Counted from the stretch's first letter, positions 9,489-21,058 are shown. The stretch: 64,000 nt of DNA from Nitzschia sp. DOCU1 (GCA_951394045.1 OX595987.1:992001-1056000); one strand, 5' to 3'. Notes: generated by a model from the letters alone, not told the origin. Program-made: numbers and translations.

Positions 9489-9885
9489 ATGCAAAAGCAG
9501 GGACGAGTGGCTACGATTCATTCCAAGCAGCGACGCGTGACTGTCTCAGAAGTAGAAGCTTCATACTATGCGCTCCCTCCACGTCCCGCTAGATGGTGGC
9601 TGGTTGTGATGGATTCTACCGGTGGTCGGACGGACGACTTCATCGATGGATGGATTGATTCTCATTCATTCATTCTGCAGCCAAGCTCGCCTGGCCGCCG
9701 CTACACCATTGACGCCACACTGGATGTCGACTGACGCGACTTCATTCAAACGCGTTGTTGGCTTTCTGCACTCTCGCGTTTCAAAAAAACTGATGATGCA
9801 CAGAAGCACGACACAAACAAGATCAGTTGGCCATTCCTAGGAACATTTCCTTTGTCTTTTACGATCCTTTTATTCATGGAACAAG

Positions 9886-11135
9886 ATGGACAATCAACTA
9901 GAGTCCCCTGACGCAGGCGTTGGTGCTATTACAGCATCGCCTTCCATGCTTTCTCCCGTCGGAAATCCCTTGTCAGTGGCCATGGACGACGACGACGATC
10001 CGCTGATTGGCGTTAGCCCCGTTCCCCATGAGACAAGCCAGCGTGAGGACACTCGTGAGGGTTCAGACTGGCGGTATTTTGACGACGATGATGACAGTCA
10101 TGGCCCTCCCAGATTTCGTTTGGATAGCGATCTGCATACTCCATTGATCACGCACACGAGACTTCCCGCGAAACTTAACTTTTTGAACTGCGTGAATGTT
10201 CTTTCCTATTTGCTCAACGTCTTTGTGTCCTACGGCATTGGCGTGTGGGGTCTAGATGGGCTGCTGCCGACGCGGTGGGAAGTCAGTCAGGAGGGTCGGA
10301 CTCTGGTGACGCCCGCGTTGTGGGCTTACTGGATCTGGGCTCCCATTCTTGGATTTGAAGCGCTGTTTGCGATTGCCCAGCTCTTTCCTCATTACCGGGC
10401 GAGGCCGATCATCCAACAAGGCACGGGATTCTTTTTCTTTTATACGTGTCTAATTCAAACGGCATGGACGCTATTCTTTGCTTTTAAACTGTACATCTTT
10501 TCCTTTGTGGCGGTAGTCGCAGCACTGGTATCCATGGCGTCCCTTCTGGCAAGTCAACACTACTCACAAGTACGCGGTCGCAAGTCCTTGGTGGAATACT
10601 GGTTGTTCAAATTTCCGTTCTATCTACACACGGGGTGGTTAATTTTATGCAGTGTGGTACAATTCAGTATGATGTTTCGACACTTCTCTTCGGATGTCGG
10701 GATACAACTTGCCGCGGATATTGTTGCGCTTGGGTCCTTGCTTCCAGTGGCGACATTCTTTTTGACGGGCAAGCCGAATGGGCCCGATTTCGTCATTCCA
10801 ATTGTTATCATCTGGTCCTATGTAAGTTCATTGTATTGCTGAACCTACCAATGTGAACAATGCGCCATCTCACTTCTCTACTCCAAACTTAGATTGCTGT
10901 GGCTTGGCCATTGCAACACGTGGCGCCAGATCTGGCCGAGCTTTATGACAACTCTGCTATTGTTGCTGTTCGAGATGCGTCGTACTTTTTTGCGGGAGTC
11001 GTCGGTATCATGCTCATTCCTCGTGTCGTCATTTGGGTGTCGCAAGAGTTCTGCACCATCAACGTCGTAGATTTGGACGATCTCTCAAGCACAAACCAGC
11101 ATGGCAGTGCCGGATACTTTATGGAGCGGCTATGA
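9886..11135 (+). CDS. Multispanning membrane protein, TspO-related type uncertain
   Basis: Two exons, 9886-10821 and 10893-11135. The 71-bp intron has donor GTAAGT and acceptor TTAG, and the splice joins WSY to IAVAWPLQ in frame, giving 391 residues. The first ~95 residues are acidic and disordered. About seven hydrophobic segments follow (LNCVNVLSYLLNVFVSYGIG, AYWIWAPILGFEALFAIAQL, GFFFFYTCLIQTAWTLFFAF, LYIFSFVAVVAALVSMASLL, HTGWLILCSVVQFSMMF, DIVALGSLLPVATFFL, FFAGVVGIMLIPRVVIW). Tryptophans and a WIWAP motif recall eukaryotic TspO/MBR-related proteins, but this is weak. It could also be a diatom-specific membrane protein. No enzymatic motif is visible. Confidence 0.75.
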
Positions 11136-11270
11136 ATAGGAACATATGATAGCCAGCATACCGTTCTACTGTTCATATGTTGTACGCAATCTAGCGAGTA
11201 GATCGACTGAACTGGCTCGTTCACGCATTCCAACTACTCCGGGGCACTAGCTAGTTGTTCATTTATGCTA

Positions 11271-12739
11271 CTAGTATCGTTTTCCTGCGTGTTTCAATGG
11301 ATACAGTTCGTTGAGTTCCACGCATCTTGATAGCTCAAATTGATTTGCAATCAATTTTGCCTTTGCCTTTTCTTCGGGTGTGGGTTTCCTCTCCGCTTCG
11401 GCGATCAGTTTTCGTTTGTATTTCTTTTGGCTATTGCATTCGTTCACCAAATAATTCTCGTAGGCATTCTCCACCATCCGCTCGACTTGCGCCAGTTGGT
11501 ACCGATCCCGATGATAAGTTCGCATGAACTTGTTTGTTACAAAATATGGAATGTCTTTGACCTTTGTCAGACTAGTTTGCAAGGGAAGAACGAATGGGTC
11601 TTTTTGCTGCGAAAGTTGACATATTCAGGAACGGAAAACAGTTAGCGAACACACAGCAGAAAAACAATTAAATTCTACGATACACACTCAAGGAACATAC
11701 CGTCAAACTGAAATACCGATTTTCGCCTGCCGCGTAAGATGTCCCCGAGTCCGATGACATGTTAAAGAATGACATTGCGAGAATCAAAAGGAATGGCAGC
11801 ATCTTAAAAATGCCATCGAACGCTGCTGCTTGTGGCTGCCCCTGTTGTGGATCCTGTTGCCGCTGTCGGAACTGAGCACCCCGCATTCCTGGTCCTCCAA
11901 AATTAGAATAGAAATGCATTCCCGGTCCACCTCGCATGTGTACGCCACCGGGCATACCGCCGCCAAAGAACATGTTGAAAATTTCTTCGGGGCTGACTTC
12001 CTGTCCAGGTCTGAAATGTACACCCCCACCACCTCCAGGGCGCATTCCTCCTCCGCGATTATCTGGGTCTTCGTCGCCATATCGATCGTAGATTGTACGC
12101 TTTTGCGGATCCGATAGTGTTGCATAGGCGAGTCCAACAGCTTTGAAAGCTTCGTCCGCATGGGGGGCCGAATTCTTATCCGGGTGCAACTTGAGCGCTA
12201 ACTTTCGGTACGCTTTTTTCAAATCACTTTCCGTCGCGTCCTGACTAACTCCCAGTATGCGATAGTGCGCTCCCCGTCCACCTTCTTTGGATTTCAAGAT
12301 TTGTTTGACAATTTCCTCCTGCTCCGGCGTATAAGCTCTCCCAGAGGCTCCTTCCGAAGAACCAGCCACACTTGCCGTCGATGCTGCTCTCTGGGGAGCA
12401 GGGCGACTGGCTCCGTTGCTACTGCTACTGCTAGATGCGTTGCCTCCATTGTTCGATGCCGGTCCCCGGCCAGCGGCCATTCCTTCCGCCTGAGCCAGCA
12501 ATGCTTCCACTCCCGGAAGGGGGTATAACGAGAGTGACTTTTTGAAAAATTTGACCGCCTTTTCATGGTCGCCCTGCTTCAGCGCCCGGGCTGCAATATC
12601 TCTACACTTTTCAGCTTCATCTCTATTAACCTGATATGGCAACATTGAAGACAATTGTAACACCAAGAACATGTCAATTAGAGGGAATTTCCCTGAGTGC
12701 TTCACTTGAATCATTAACGACACTTTAACTCACCTCCAT
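11271..12739 (-). CDS. DNAJB12/DNAJB14-like ER membrane J-protein
   Basis: Three coding exons: 12739-12734 (six bases, ATGGAG), 12630-11701 and 11606-11271. Donors are GTGAGT and GTATGT; acceptors are ATATCAG and TTCGCAG. The spliced protein has 423 residues and starts [19 protein letters not shown], the TPR-like start typical of DNAJB12/14. A Ser/Gly/Ala linker, a J-domain (~124-187, HPD at ~151-153), a Gly/Phe/Arg-rich region, a transmembrane helix ([17 protein letters not shown]) and a C-terminal DUF1977-like domain starting YFSLT and ending PLKHAGKRY follow. The family faces the cytosol from the ER membrane and recruits Hsp70 in ER-associated degradation. Without the tiny first exon the frame would begin inside intron sequence with unrelated residues. 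Confidence 0.88.
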
Positions 12740-13367
12740 CTTTCAGGTTGGCGAAAACGAAATCGATTCTTTCCGTCCTGATGTACCAGTGTGGTATTCG
12801 AAAGTGTTACTGGAGCAATATTGGAATGCCGAGGCGCATTGTCCGTCGCCTCCGGCTTTCCTTTCGCTCTTGCCCCTCTCATCGTCAGACGGCAACGACC
12901 ACCCGTCGTCCTCGATCGTCGGTCACACAAACACCTTTGTCATTCATTCGTCGAGCTTCGACGCGGAGAAGTGCGCGATTGAACATTTCTTACATACATA
13001 TTAACGTATCGTTCATACCCAATGTAGTATCCAGGTCGGTCGACGGCTCGACTTTTCCGCAGCGCGCGCCTGTCCAAGATCCACCGGTCGAATATTTCTT
13101 ATATACAGTCCTTTATAAAAACTTTGCCTCCCACATGATTGGTTTGCCGACCGCCGGCCTTCAAAGCAAGCAAACCTTGAAAACGGCTCATATTTTCATC
13201 ACCCAATTCCCAGAAACACACACTTTCCGAGTGCCACTCCTCGCTAGTAGAGTAGGAGAGAGATCGTCGGAGTAAAAGAGCTTGATTGCTATTCTTGGTT
13301 GTATCGAAACCACAAGTCGTCCTTCAAAACTTTATTCCAACTGTATCATAATACCAAATTTTCAATT
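12740..13367. other. Divergent promoter region, no gene seen
   Basis: This spacer lies between the J-protein (leftward) and the unknown repeat-motif protein (rightward). Open frames here are short and unsupported. It probably holds both promoters and 5' UTRs, but no specific site can be named. Confidence 0.5.
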
Positions 13368-14999
13368 ATGTTTGACGCCCCCCTCAGTCCAAGCACTGGA
13401 AACTTGGGCACTCCGGCCAGGGAGTCCATTATCCCAATTAGCGGCGGTGAAGAAAATCAACCCGTCAACATCAACGTCGGAGACTGCGATCGTCGCCTCT
13501 CCAACAAACGCAAGTCCGATATTCCATCAGTTAGCAAGGAGCTGCCTCTCACAGATTCTAGACCCGACAAACGAACCCGCCAAATGGATCAAGACGACGT
13601 GGGATCCGAATGTGGTACTGAAGTCTCGTCCGTCTCGGCTCGTCGAGAATGGCTCAAAGAATTTGGAAAGCAGCACGAGAATAAGTTTCCAAAGAAGGCC
13701 ACTACCATCACTGCTACGCAGCCCGCTTCGGCAAACATTGCTTTCAGGTCTAGCATCGCGGTCTCTACCATGAGAACTCCTCCGAAGGTACGACAGCCAA
13801 CGCGATTCTCCAGTACGGAAGCGGCTGCCTCGACTTTGGTAAATCGAATGATGATGTCCGAGCCTCCCAAGAAAAGCTTTGCTCAGCCGGCTTTCAACAA
13901 GCCAAAGCCAGCAAAAGATGATGTTCAGGCTACGAACGATGGTTATGCTTCGGTTGCCAAGCTTTCGGAATGGCTTGCCAATGATCCTACTTCCACAAAG
14001 AAAAAGAAGCATGTTCGTCGCGGCAAGAATGTTATTACCAAGTCTCGAACCTTTGAGAAGGATCAAGAAAACGTGATTATCATTGAGACGAATCTGCCTC
14101 GAGGCGCGGTTCAGGACCGGAAGAAGTTGATTCAAGGGGCCTTTCGAGACGAGCGTCCCTACGAAAAGAATCGGGTACAAAGATATGCCATGAGTGAAGC
14201 TGGTGCTGGTGAATTGGCAACTAGCATCAGTGTATCGCAAAAGAAGGATTGGTTGAAGAATGCTTTCAAAACTGCTCTTGAGCAGGAGCCTCCAAAGGAG
14301 GCGGAAGAAGAGGCCCGAAGTGAAATCATCACGAACGATGCTGCTTCTAGTTTGAGTGTATCAGACAAGAAGGACCTGTTCAAGAATGCGTTTAAGAAAG
14401 GTGCCGAAGGAACTCCTTCCAAGAAGTTTGGCTACAGCAAGGCCATGACGGATGTAATGCACAATCGGGGTGGTAACGACGATGCCGCTGCCAAAGCCAA
14501 GGCTCGCTTCCTTGAGCGATCAAAGCGCACGCCGACTACGAGTACTCCCCACTCCAACCAAAAGCAGTCGGTACCCTTACGTGAATCGAAACATGATGTC
14601 CCTGTTCGTGACTTGGAAAACGAGGAACGAACGGGACCTCCACCCGCAGATTCTGTGGTAGAAACTCAAGTCGGAGATGGCTCAGTTGTGGAGCCAAAAG
14701 AGGAACGCCCACAAGTTGACGAGGACAGAACTCCTGTAGACTTCCGCGCCGCCCGTGAGGCATTGATTCAACGTAGCAAGCAAAATGGTTGCAAGATGCA
14801 AGTCGTTAACAAGGTTTTCATGAAGAAAACCAAGTTCGAAAATTTGGAGAAGGAGTCCCGGCGTCGCTCTGGCCCTTATGGTCTACTCCAGCCATCATGG
14901 GAGGAAGCTGATCCTACTTCGGGTCTTCCCAGTACTGCATACGACAAGAAATTTGTTCCAGACATTGCACCCAAGAAGTCGTTTGAAGAACTGCCATAA
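13368..14999 (+). CDS. Unknown basic, mostly disordered protein with repeated SVS..WLK..F motifs
   Basis: A 543-residue intronless protein from ATG 13368 (an upstream in-frame ATG at 13299 would add 23 residues). It is rich in Lys, Ser and charged residues and has no signal peptide or membrane segment. A short motif recurs: SVSARREWLKEFGK (~90), SVAKLSEWLANDP (~195), SVSQKKDWLKNAFK (~290) and SVSDKKDLFKNAFKK (~330). A conserved-looking C-terminal block follows (VDFRAAREALIQRSKQNG, then GPYGLLQPSWEE). Basic patches such as KKKKHVRRGK could be nuclear localisation signals. The repeats look like short binding helices. I recognise no family and assign no function. Confidence 0.75.
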   Translation: MFDAPLSPSTGNLGTPARESIIPISGGEENQPVNINVGDCDRRLSNKRKSDIPSVSKELPLTDSRPDKRTRQMDQDDVGSECGTEVSSVSARREWLKEFGKQHENKFPKKATTITATQPASANIAFRSSIAVSTMRTPPKVRQPTRFSSTEAAASTLVNRMMMSEPPKKSFAQPAFNKPKPAKDDVQATNDGYASVAKLSEWLANDPTSTKKKKHVRRGKNVITKSRTFEKDQENVIIIETNLPRGAVQDRKKLIQGAFRDERPYEKNRVQRYAMSEAGAGELATSISVSQKKDWLKNAFKTALEQEPPKEAEEEARSEIITNDAASSLSVSDKKDLFKNAFKKGAEGTPSKKFGYSKAMTDVMHNRGGNDDAAAKAKARFLERSKRTPTTSTPHSNQKQSVPLRESKHDVPVRDLENEERTGPPPADSVVETQVGDGSVVEPKEERPQVDEDRTPVDFRAAREALIQRSKQNGCKMQVVNKVFMKKTKFENLEKESRRRSGPYGLLQPSWEEADPTSGLPSTAYDKKFVPDIAPKKSFEELP

Positions 15000-15229
15000 A
15001 TAAATACATTCCAGACAAACGACTTGTCCGCTGCTGACGAATCGGCGGCGACGCCAGTTGACGAGCGCGAACATTCAGACCTTTCATGCTTTCCCATAGA
15101 GATTATACATCATTCTGACTACGATACACAATTAACAACTGAATCATGAAGCACTAGTACGTAGACAAAATTTTCCTATGACGAGTCTAGTGTGGGTGGA
15201 GTATCGATCGAAACCACATAGAGGTAGGC

Positions 15230-18159
15230 CTATGCTGTGCAGCAATCGCATTCGATCCACGAATCCACTTTCAGTTCCACCAAAGCGATTTCTCGCAGTT
15301 CACAAAGCTCCTCAGAGACGCGACCCGTTAAATAATTCTTGCGAAAGCTCATTTGTTCTGATCAAAGGGTGAGAATTCATCGGAGGGCTGAATTACGATA
15401 TGATGCAGTAAAAGCAGTACTTACGAGCCTTCATAAGATTCCCCAGTTGTTCCGGGATCGTCCCACTCAACCAGTTCCCTTCCAAGAGCAGAGTCTCGAG
15501 ATGACCAAGACGCCCAAGCTCTGTAGGAATCATCCCAGTAACTTGGCTGGAACGCATATTAATGAATTCTACGGCAAGAATCGCGGGTGAGGTCATGGTT
15601 TTAGACCGCGCCAACTTCACCTCACATTACGTACCTAACCTTGTCAAGAGTCCAAGCTCAGTTGGTATTTGACCAGAAAATGAGTTGAATGCAACCGCAA
15701 AATATTCTGCGAACGAAGTTGGTACGAGCGTTCGAAAGTCACCATATATCGTCCCCAACGAACTATTGCTTACCTAGCAAAGTCAGATTTTCAATGGAAG
15801 ATGGAATCGTCCCCGAAAGATCGTTCAGACTAAGTTCAAGAAAAGCTGCGATGGATGTTCAAGTAAGAATGGTGCCTTCCATACCGGAGCAAGCAAAAAG
15901 AGTTCATTCACACTTACATAAACTTCCCAGGTTCCCAATTTCATCGGGCAGCGGTCCCCTTAGAACCTTGTCGGCAAGTAGCAAAGCCGTAACAGTCTTA
16001 GGGGCTCCACACATAACGACGTCCCAATCGCATTCGTGTGTCGACGAGAGATAATCGGTTCTGCTTAAACTTCTTTCCGAATCGTCGGTTTCCGACACCA
16101 ACGAAAAGTATAGAACTGCCATCGTGTATCTTTGGATGATAGCTGGTATCTCTCCTCCAGTGATATCCTCAATTATTGAATCAACCTCTGATATCCAGCA
16201 CAAGGCCCTTCGTTGCGGGGAACGTGCTTCGTCAATTTTCTCTGCATCCGCTGCCCCAGCTCCCACGACAACTTTGCGAAGATCGCGATACCGCTCTGAA
16301 AAGGAACCCGTCTCTGAATCGATGTCGATACATTCTCCGTTCACTCCTGGGGACACGATGGGCTTGTCATCTTCGGAGTCGCCATCAACCATCATTTGAT
16401 ATACCGGGAGGCCGATACCGAGGCAGATCGCCACAAGGCAAACCAGCATGAAAACAATCTTCCATTTCTTTCCGAAATTTCCACCTCTCCGAGGCATAAG
16501 AAATTCATCGTCGTCATACACACTTCCAGCAGACTCCCGGTCGATTGTATCCCATTGCTGGCCTCTTCCGTTGAAACCAACCGAATCACTCTCGTGAGTG
16601 TCGTCGGTACTCTTTTTGTTCAGGTCGACACTTTCGTCAAAACTCATTGCTAGAACAGGGAGTTCCTGAAACGAACCACTCGATGAAGCAGGAGGGTTGC
16701 GTTTTAGAAGGCTACCAATATTCTGTCGCTTTGTTCTTGGGGTCACTGAAGAGTCATTTTGTTTGGTGCCTCTTTCGTTCTGCGACGTGTGCCCAGGTAG
16801 GAGCACCAGTTCTGTCCCATTGTTTTCTAGTACTTCCTCATCGAGTTGGGCATATCCGTACCTATCATTGTACTTCACACCCTGTTTTGAACGGTTAACT
16901 TTTGTCGCTTCTTCGGTGTGAAAAACACTGGTAACTGGGTAGCTCTGTCCAGAAGGAGGGAGCATCTCGTTTGGGTTCCTATTTTCAGAATCTGGCGAGC
17001 TTATAGTTCTTTCATGTATATCTTTCCGGATCAAGTACGCATCCTGACTTTCAGTCGAACTATTGCTGGGAGATCTTCCGTGAGCATGATCCCAATCGTC
17101 AGCATACGAATGTGGGGCGTCCCAGTGATCCTCGCGTGGTTCGTAGGCCTTCAAGCTCGAAGCAAGGTTCGCAGACCGACTTGCGCCAGAAATATCACCT
17201 CGGACTGAAAGTTTTCGATTGTTCATAGAAACTGGCGTCGTTGACTGTGACGAGTCTGGGAAAAGATCCGAAAGGTCCCATGATTGATTGCTCGAAGGTT
17301 CCCTCCGAGAAATGGCAGCGCGTGGCCGCGAAGTGACTGCCTCGGGATCCATGACCTTTCTTTTTTCGCTACTTTTCCTCTCCTTTTCAAGTATGCCTCC
17401 CGATTGTGATCTCTGAGCAATTTTAGAGAAAATGTCCCTAGGCGACTTTGGTGCAGCGGGCGAATACAGTGGACGCTTCGACCGATCTACAGGGGGGTCC
17501 GACGAAGGGCCGTCGTACGAAGAGCTGGCACTTGCCAATTCGTTGAGAATGTCAGTGATTGTCTTCTTTTTTTCGGTAGATCTAGGAGTTCTTTCACCAG
17601 ATCTAGGGGTCGGATCACGCCGCGATGAATGCTTAACTGGCGTCTCGCTTCGGGGTGTCGGGGCGTTGCTTTTTGGAGTCGGTGCATTGCTTTTGGGGGT
17701 AGGCGCGTTGCTTCTCTTCGCCCTTGTGCTACTTCGAAGAATCGGAATTGTTGGCGTTGAGGAAGTATGTGATTTTTGCTTCTCGTGGACTTCGAGCTGC
17801 GTAGAGAAGATAACTCTCCGATTTCGCTGAGGATCTTGGCCTGCGATTGTCGGTGGATCTCTACGGGAGTCAACAGAACTACTCTGTCCATGATAAGTCG
17901 AGGTAAACGAATTGTAAAGCAAGTCTCGGCGATCAACGCTTCCGTGGAGTGGAGGACGAGTAATAGGAGGGGTATCATTCATCTTCCGCCGAAGTGTTTC
18001 GTTATTTGGAGTACTGTTGCTGTTTCCCCGATTCTGGTAGCCCTGGGGATCGGAACGTGACCCCCCACTTGAATGACGATCATAGGACTGTTGTAAATGA
18101 TGCGTGTACATGTTCCCAAGAAGTATACAAAGGATCGGCAAAGGGTTATGTTCATTCAA
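15230..18159 (-). CDS. LRR receptor-like single-pass membrane protein
   Basis: Five exons: 18159-15918, 15845-15774, 15706-15635, 15568-15425 and 15357-15230; introns are 66-72 bp and all phase 1. The product has 885 residues. The first ~560 residues are disordered, Ser/Pro/Arg-rich and probably cytoplasmic, with a perfect SNAPTPK repeat (three times, DNA ~17660-17720). One transmembrane helix follows (IVFMLVCLVAICLGIGLPVY). The outside part has an N-cap-like segment and plant-type LRRs (LSLNDLSGTIPSSIENL, FNSFSGQIPTELGLL, LEGNWLSGTIPEQLGNL, FRKNYLTGRVSEELCEL), closed by a Cys-rich end (WIECDCCTA). There is no kinase domain. Receptor-like proteins of this layout are common in diatoms; the ligand is unknown. 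The start is the first ATG (18159); 18111 is an alternative. Confidence 0.85.
17655..17725 (-). repeat. In-frame 21-bp repeat encoding SNAPTPK
   Basis: Three consecutive 21-nt units inside the cytoplasmic part of the LRR protein encode (K)SNAPTP. The units differ at synonymous positions, so this is a protein-level repeat rather than a very recent slippage. Confidence 0.7.
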
Positions 18160-19042
18160 TTATGTTGGACGAACTGTTGATCTCTCTACTCTAGGAGTCA
18201 GAAACAGCTCATGGTCGGTGGGCATTGCAGATTTGTTGCGGAAGTAGTGGAAAATTTAACTGCATCGCCCGGCGACTGTTCACTAACGATAAATCGCGTT
18301 GAACGACATAATCAGGATGCTTACACTTATATGATTGTCGCGCTAGCCAAAGGAATATTAATTAATTTGAATCCTTGGGATATCTATAGGACAGATACCA
18401 TTAAATCAAGCCGACATTTTCCTATACGTGTCTCTAATAAAGAACTTATTCCAACTCTCCAACGACATTACTACCGACCGACCGTCGTTGATAGATTGTG
18501 GGGTAGAGCACCGATACAGGCGACAGTATGATAGGCATCTTGCCAAAGTTATTATCAATGCAATGAGCTATTCGTCCATTGAAATGCAGCTTGCAGTCTT
18601 AAGGTACTATTAATGCAATAAGTTATTAATCTATTGGCTGAAATGTAGCTTGCAGTCTTCGAAACGCCTCTACTGCCACTCGGTCACTGAGCTCGGGCAA
18701 TATCCGCGTAATGGTTTCAGGATAATATTCCGACATTGGCGGAAACCCAATTATGTAACTGGCCATTTTATTGGTAAACAGAACCGCCATTTGAATATTC
18801 CGAGGGTATCTCTGGCGCGATGCCAATAAAGAGGGACTGCAAAACTTCAATATGCACGTCCTCGAAGCAAACAATCCAATGTGGGAATGCTGTACTAGTA
18901 GAGATAGGACTTCAGTGAAGTTTGTCGCTCGACTAGTACTACTAATGTGGGCCGCGTCTATGCAGATCCGTCTACTTGGACCAACCCCTATATGATAAAC
19001 TACACACGAATGGAAGGCACCTGTCCAGTACGCATATCAACA
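18160..19042. other. Intergenic spacer
   Basis: AT-rich, with a short direct duplication (see 18550-18659) and CTAGTAG-type words near 18895-18945. A minus-strand frame of 82 codons at 18626-18874 has no support beyond being open. Confidence 0.5.
18550..18659. repeat. Diverged ~58-bp direct duplication
   Basis: Two adjacent stretches, 18550-18600 and about 18605-18659, share the order AATGCAAT(G/A)AG(C/T)TATT..., then GAAATG(C/T)AGCTTGCAGTCTT at the end. Confidence 0.7.
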
Positions 19043-21058
19043 TCAAAAGTAGTTGACCGCCTTCTTCCTTCCTGCCTTCGCCGTTACTCCCGCCCGTCGG
19101 ACTTTACCCTTGTTCAGCAGAATGCTCTTTTCGGGCGTCACTTCTGATGTCTTGGGTACAGCTGCATTCATCAGGCCTTTGATGGAAGCCGTATAAGATT
19201 TACTCTTATTGTTCGGCAGCCACTTGACACGTTTGTCGGAAGAAGCTGGTTTCACAGGTAGGTTTGCTTCAGATTCAACTCGCCCCGCTTCCTTTGCCTT
19301 CTTCTCTTGGGCTTTAGCCTTCTTTTGGTCGCCAAGAGATATAGTTACGACCTCCTCATCATCGGCAGCAGGAGCTGAAGTTGGCGCTGACTCTTGTGCG
19401 CTGCCGCCCTTGCGCTTTTTCTTTCTATTTCTTTTCTTCGGAGGGGTGTCGACTTTTTCACTGGGTTGCTCATCGCCACCGGCAGGATTCAATTCTTTGC
19501 GCTTCCGTCCGGTCTCTTCATGCTTGGGCTCAGGAAGCGGGATCTTCTCTTTGGCGTAAACGCTGTGAACATGTTCTTCGTCAACGTCTGAGTCTTCCCC
19601 TGCCGAGACCTCTTCGTCGATTTCGGGGTCATTTTCCACGTCGTTATCCTCATTTATTGGGACATCCTTGCCGACTGTCTTGAGACGGCGCATGAACAGC
19701 TTATGCATCTCGTACAATGACTTGCGGTATTGATCTTTAGTTTCGGGATCACTTGCCAGCTCAAAGATGAATTGGGCAACTGTTCCAACGTGAACTTGAT
19801 CAAATATCAGATCCTTAGCCTCCTTATTTTCGTCGTCCTCGCTAATAGCAACGTCGCTGACAACAGAATATTTGTTGAGAAATTTTTCCAAGACGTTTTC
19901 CATGACCCGAGTCTGTACGGTGTCGTCCCCTCCAGCTCCTGTTTGGGTCATAGCAAAGTAGGGTTCCAGTGTATCCAGGAAGGTTGCTTCAGTCAGTGAC
20001 ATGGGAGCCTTGGCACTGACTTTGGCCAGCTCGTCCAGAACAATATCAATCAAGTGATACCTCAATCCGTTAGGCTTTTGGTTCAGCACTTCGTCAAACA
20101 TGGCGTCGTTGAACAAACGGATAATACCCAAGTTCCAATGTCTCATCGCCATGTACTTGAAAATCTCATGGATGTACAAGCGAGACAGAGTGTAGAACTT
20201 GTCGACACGGTACTTGTCCATATTACCCCATTCTCGTCTTACCGTCCGAAAGAAGGTTCGAATGAACAGCGAGGCAAGGTGTGCGCCGCGGCAATGGGGG
20301 ATCTCGGAGTCATCAAGTGAATCTTCATCCTCCTCCTCCTGATACTGATCTTCGCTATCCTCCTCCTGATCTTCGTCCATTCTATCGCCTTCATGATCAC
20401 TGCCGGCCTGCTCGTCATCGTCATCATCGGAGTCATCCAGCGTGTTGACGACCTCTTCCAGAATAACGTCCGAATCGTCATCGTCTTGTTCACCCTCTTC
20501 CTGGGCTTCACACATATCCATATAGACTTGCCCCGCATATTCGTCTTCTTCTTCGGTTCCAGCGACGCACCACAAAAGCTCCGCCAGGTGCTTCGAGAGT
20601 TCATGCTGGACGGGAACTTTATCGGCCATGTAAAGAGTATACCAGAGCCCTTTCCAGAGCTTGAGAAGATCCATTTCGGATACCCCACCCTTCTCGTTGC
20701 TTATGTCACAACGCGCCTTGAGGTATGATTTTAATTTCTGTACGGCCGCGTGGCGTTTGCGTTGATCCGTGCTGCCTAGCAATCGACCAAACTTCACTTC
20801 AGGAGACATCAAATCCAATGCTGGATCCATTGTTTCCTTCTTCTTGGTAGAAGATCCAAGTCCAGCCACACGAATATACGCCTTACTTCGAACCTCCATG
20901 TCCTGGATTTTTGGGTGCTGGGGCCACTTATTAGTCTCATTGACCTGCTTGCGCCGTTGACGCTTGGTAGCCTTTTGTTCCTTGGCGCTAGCTACTGGTC
21001 TTTTGGTGGGAACATTTACGGGTCCTCCGCCCGCAGCCGCATCTGCTTCGGCGGTCAT
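19043..21058 (-). CDS. RRP1: RRP1/NOP52 nucleolar rRNA-processing protein
   Basis: A 671-residue intronless protein. The N-terminal half is the Nop52/RRP1 helical domain: PEVKFGRLLGSTDQRKRHAA, then LLKLWKGLWYTLYMADKVPV and LSKHLAELL, and further on FIRTFFRTVRREWGNMDKYR and LYIHEIFKYMAMRHWNLGII. An acidic insert separates the two parts of the domain, and the C-terminal third is Lys/Glu-rich and disordered (KKRNRKKKRKGG), typical of nucleolar proteins. The family acts in pre-60S maturation, in ITS1/27S pre-rRNA processing. It starts 415 bp from, and divergently to, another nucleolar-type gene. Confidence 0.9.
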   Translation of the reverse strand: MTAEADAAAGGGPVNVPTKRPVASAKEQKATKRQRRKQVNETNKWPQHPKIQDMEVRSKAYIRVAGLGSSTKKKETMDPALDLMSPEVKFGRLLGSTDQRKRHAAVQKLKSYLKARCDISNEKGGVSEMDLLKLWKGLWYTLYMADKVPVQHELSKHLAELLWCVAGTEEEDEYAGQVYMDMCEAQEEGEQDDDDSDVILEEVVNTLDDSDDDDDEQAGSDHEGDRMDEDQEEDSEDQYQEEEDEDSLDDSEIPHCRGAHLASLFIRTFFRTVRREWGNMDKYRVDKFYTLSRLYIHEIFKYMAMRHWNLGIIRLFNDAMFDEVLNQKPNGLRYHLIDIVLDELAKVSAKAPMSLTEATFLDTLEPYFAMTQTGAGGDDTVQTRVMENVLEKFLNKYSVVSDVAISEDDENKEAKDLIFDQVHVGTVAQFIFELASDPETKDQYRKSLYEMHKLFMRRLKTVGKDVPINEDNDVENDPEIDEEVSAGEDSDVDEEHVHSVYAKEKIPLPEPKHEETGRKRKELNPAGGDEQPSEKVDTPPKKRNRKKKRKGGSAQESAPTSAPAADDEEVVTISLGDQKKAKAQEKKAKEAGRVESEANLPVKPASSDKRVKWLPNNKSKSYTASIKGLMNAAVPKTSEVTPEKSILLNKGKVRRAGVTAKAGRKKAVNYF

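Larger units (their letters stand above)
8752..9885. other. Gene-poor spacer
   Basis: There is no convincing gene between the duplicated pseudogene start and the membrane-protein gene. It holds a 69-bp direct repeat and a CTAGTAG-rich patch (annotated separately). The remaining frames are short and lack any family signature. Confidence 0.5.

Noticed and set aside
18626..18874. 82-codon minus-strand frame in the gap upstream of the LRR gene
   Set aside because: It has no signal peptide, domain or repeat conservation, and it overlaps a diverged direct duplication, so it is probably chance.
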